This document shows, in pieces, positions 6,095-7,478 of a DNA stretch of 7,478 nucleotides. The DNA comes from an uncultured Eubacteriales bacterium (GTDB lineage: Bacteria; Bacillota; Clostridia; Oscillospirales; Oscillospiraceae): positions 1 to 7,478 of the forward strand of contig CAJLCS010000086.1 of the NCBI GenBank assembly GCA_905205195.1, read 5' to 3'. The notes under the pieces were generated by a model. That model searched no databases and was not told where the DNA came from. It saw nothing but the letters and a program-made list of their open reading frames with translations. Positions within the stretch are counted from its first letter, which is position 1. The number at the start of each line of letters is the position of its first letter. A program made the translations under genes and the position numbers.

Positions 6095-6471
6095 CCGATA
6101 CCATGGAGTTTGTGACCCGGATTACCGGCGTCAACCCCCGTAAGTGCATGAAATGCGGCAAATGTACGGCGTCCTGTCCCGCCTATGAGGAGATGGATTT
6201 CCATCCCCATCAGTTTGTGGACATGGTGGATGCCGGGCGGATCGACGAGCTGATGCAATCCCGGGGCATTTATACCTGCCTGAGCTGCTTTGCCTGCGTG
6301 GAGCGCTGCCCCCGCAGCGTGGAACCGGCCAAGCTCATCGAGGCGGTGCGGCTGGCGGTGATCCGCAAGCAGGGCGGCGACCATCTGACGCCGGACCAGA
6401 TTCCGGACAAGCTGGACGACAACCTGCCCCAGCAGGCCATTACCAGCGCCTTCCGGAAATACAGAAAGTGA
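6091..6471 (+). CDS. hdrC: CoB-CoM heterodisulfide reductase-like subunit C (HdrC), 2x[4Fe-4S] ferredoxin
   Basis: HdrC is the electron-relay subunit that carries electrons between the flavoprotein HdrA and the catalytic HdrB. The 126-residue protein has two ferredoxin-type motifs. The first is C19-MK-C22-GK-C25-TAS-C29-P and the second C63-LS-C66-FA-C69-VER-C73-P. They are about 34 residues apart, the wide spacing seen in HdrC and GlpC-type relays rather than in small bacterial ferredoxins. The C-terminal 50 residues have no cysteine and end in a basic tail. There are no membrane segments, so the complex is expected in the cytosol. The start at 6091 overlaps the hdrB stop by 4 bp and has a near-perfect ribosome binding site; hdrA begins 11 bp after its stop. 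Confidence 0.92.
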   Translation: MTDTMEFVTRITGVNPRKCMKCGKCTASCPAYEEMDFHPHQFVDMVDAGRIDELMQSRGIYTCLSCFACVERCPRSVEPAKLIEAVRLAVIRKQGGDHLTPDQIPDKLDDNLPQQAITSAFRKYRK

Positions 6472-6482
6472 GGTGAGAGAAG

Positions 6483-7478
6483 ATGCAGCGAGTCGGTGTT
6501 TTCGTATGCTGGTGCGGCAGTAACATTGCCGCAACGGTGGACGTGGAAAAGGTTGCCGAGGTTCTGGGAAAAGAGCCGGGCGTGGTCTTCTCCACCAATT
6601 ATCAGTATATGTGTTCCCAGGCCGGACAGGACCTGATTCAGGAGAGTATCCGCAAGTATCAGCTCACCGGCGTGGTGATCTGTTCCTGTTCGCCCCGGAT
6701 GCACGAGGCCACCTTCCGCAAGACCTGCGCCAAGGCCGGCCTGAACCCCTATATGGTCGAAATCGCCAACATCCGGGAGCAGTGCTCCTGGATTCACAAG
6801 GACAAGCTGACAGCTACGGAGAAGGCCGTGATTCTGGGCCGGGCCGCCATTGCCAAGGTCCATCTCAACGCGCCGCTGACGGCAGGGGAAAGCCCCGTCA
6901 CTAAGCGGGCGCTGGTCATCGGCGGCGGCATTGCCGGTATCCAGACGGCGCTGGACATTGCGGACGCCGGTTTTGACGTGGATATCGTGGAGAAAAAGCC
7001 CACCATCGGCGGCAAAATGACCCAGATCGACAAAACCTTCCCCACGCTGGACTGCGCGGCCTGTATCCTGACGCCGAAAATGGTGGATGCGGCCCAGAAT
7101 GAGAAGATTCACATCTATTCCTATGCGGAAGTGCAGGCGGTGAAGGGCTTCGTGGGCAATTTCCACGTGACCATCCGCAAAAAGGCCCGGTATGTGGACG
7201 AAACCAAGTGTACAGGCTGCGGCCTGTGCACGGAGAAATGTCCCCAGAAGAAAATCCCCAACGAATTCAATCTGGGCCTGGATAACCGCCGCGCCATTTA
7301 CATTCCCTTTGCCCAGGCGGTGCCCAAGGTGGCAACCATCGACCCCAGCGCCTGCATGATGCTCAAAACCGGCAAGTGCGGCGTCTGTTCCAAGGTCTGC
7401 ACCGCCGGTGCCATCGATTACAAGCAGCAGGATCAGCTGATTGAGGAGGAATACGGTGCCATTGTGGTGGCCACCGGC
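6483..7478 (+). CDS. hdrA: CoB-CoM heterodisulfide reductase-like subunit A (HdrA), partial, runs off right edge
   Basis: HdrA is the FAD subunit that is the site of electron bifurcation in methanogen and bacterial Hdr complexes. The frame is open from the ATG at 6483, after AGGTGA (6471-6476), to the window edge: 332 residues, no stop. About half of a typical 650-residue HdrA is visible. An N-terminal Cys-bearing domain (1 to about 135) holds VCWCGSN (C9, C11), C44 and ICSCSPRMHEATF (C67, C69). It is followed by the FAD-binding motif VIGGGIAGIQTALDIADAGF (145-164), then IGGKMTQIDKTFPTLDCAAC (175-194) with C191 and C194. An inserted ferredoxin domain (about 236-312) has C243, C246, C249, C253 and a second set C291, C299, C302, C306. 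This matches methanogen HdrA architecture and not the shorter QmoA. The C-terminal half, with further clusters expected, and any Flx/MvhD partner genes lie outside the window. Confidence 0.93.
   Translation, partial: MQRVGVFVCWCGSNIAATVDVEKVAEVLGKEPGVVFSTNYQYMCSQAGQDLIQESIRKYQLTGVVICSCSPRMHEATFRKTCAKAGLNPYMVEIANIREQCSWIHKDKLTATEKAVILGRAAIAKVHLNAPLTAGESPVTKRALVIGGGIAGIQTALDIADAGFDVDIVEKKPTIGGKMTQIDKTFPTLDCAACILTPKMVDAAQNEKIHIYSYAEVQAVKGFVGNFHVTIRKKARYVDETKCTGCGLCTEKCPQKKIPNEFNLGLDNRRAIYIPFAQAVPKVATIDPSACMMLKTGKCGVCSKVCTAGAIDYKQQDQLIEEEYGAIVVATG

Noticed and set aside
6611..6904. 97-codon plus-strand frame inside hdrA
   Set aside because: Arg/Gly/Pro-rich out-of-frame shadow; the open frame from 6483 encodes the recognisable HdrA throughout.

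Overview
The window looks like chromosomal DNA from a fairly GC-rich anaerobic member of the Firmicutes, most likely class Clostridia (an Oscillospiraceae-type gut anaerobe is my best guess). The evidence is the conserved block SRP RNA - dnaX - ybaB - recR, the strong AGGAGG-type ribosome binding sites, and the anaerobic iron-sulfur redox genes that follow. All genes are on the + strand and codon use looks uniform. I see no mobile element, CRISPR array, tRNA or 16S/23S rRNA.

Region 1 (1-2834) is a housekeeping information-processing unit. It holds the 3' part of the signal recognition particle RNA, with its complete apical GGAA-tetraloop domain, then dnaX (DNA polymerase III gamma/tau), ybaB/ebfC (nucleoid-associated protein) and recR (recombinational repair). 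It closes with a strong intrinsic terminator at 2793-2834.

Region 2 (2835-2950) is a compact regulatory region. It has a textbook sigma-A promoter: TTGACA, a 17-bp spacer and an extended -10 TGATATAAT. A perfect 16-bp palindrome lies over the -10 and start point, and the leader can form a nested hairpin just before the ribosome binding site.

Region 3 (2951-7478, running off the right edge) is a tightly packed redox operon: an LDH/MDH-family dehydrogenase, class II fumarase (fumC), and the heterodisulfide reductase-like subunits hdrB, hdrC and hdrA (cut by the window edge after 332 residues). Gaps are 13 bp or less, and hdrB/hdrC overlap by 4 bp. The dehydrogenase has Arg rather than Gln at the substrate-specificity position. 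I therefore favour malate dehydrogenase, although its overall look is that of proteins often labelled L-lactate dehydrogenase. With fumarase this gives oxaloacetate <-> malate <-> fumarate. The Hdr module (non-cubane iron-sulfur HdrB, 2x[4Fe-4S] HdrC, FAD-containing HdrA) would supply or accept electrons, possibly by flavin-based electron bifurcation.

The main point of interest is this coupling of C4-dicarboxylate enzymes to a soluble HdrABC module in an organism that presumably has no coenzyme M or B, under a strong and apparently repressible promoter. The individual genes belong to known families; what is open is the physiological partner of the Hdr complex.
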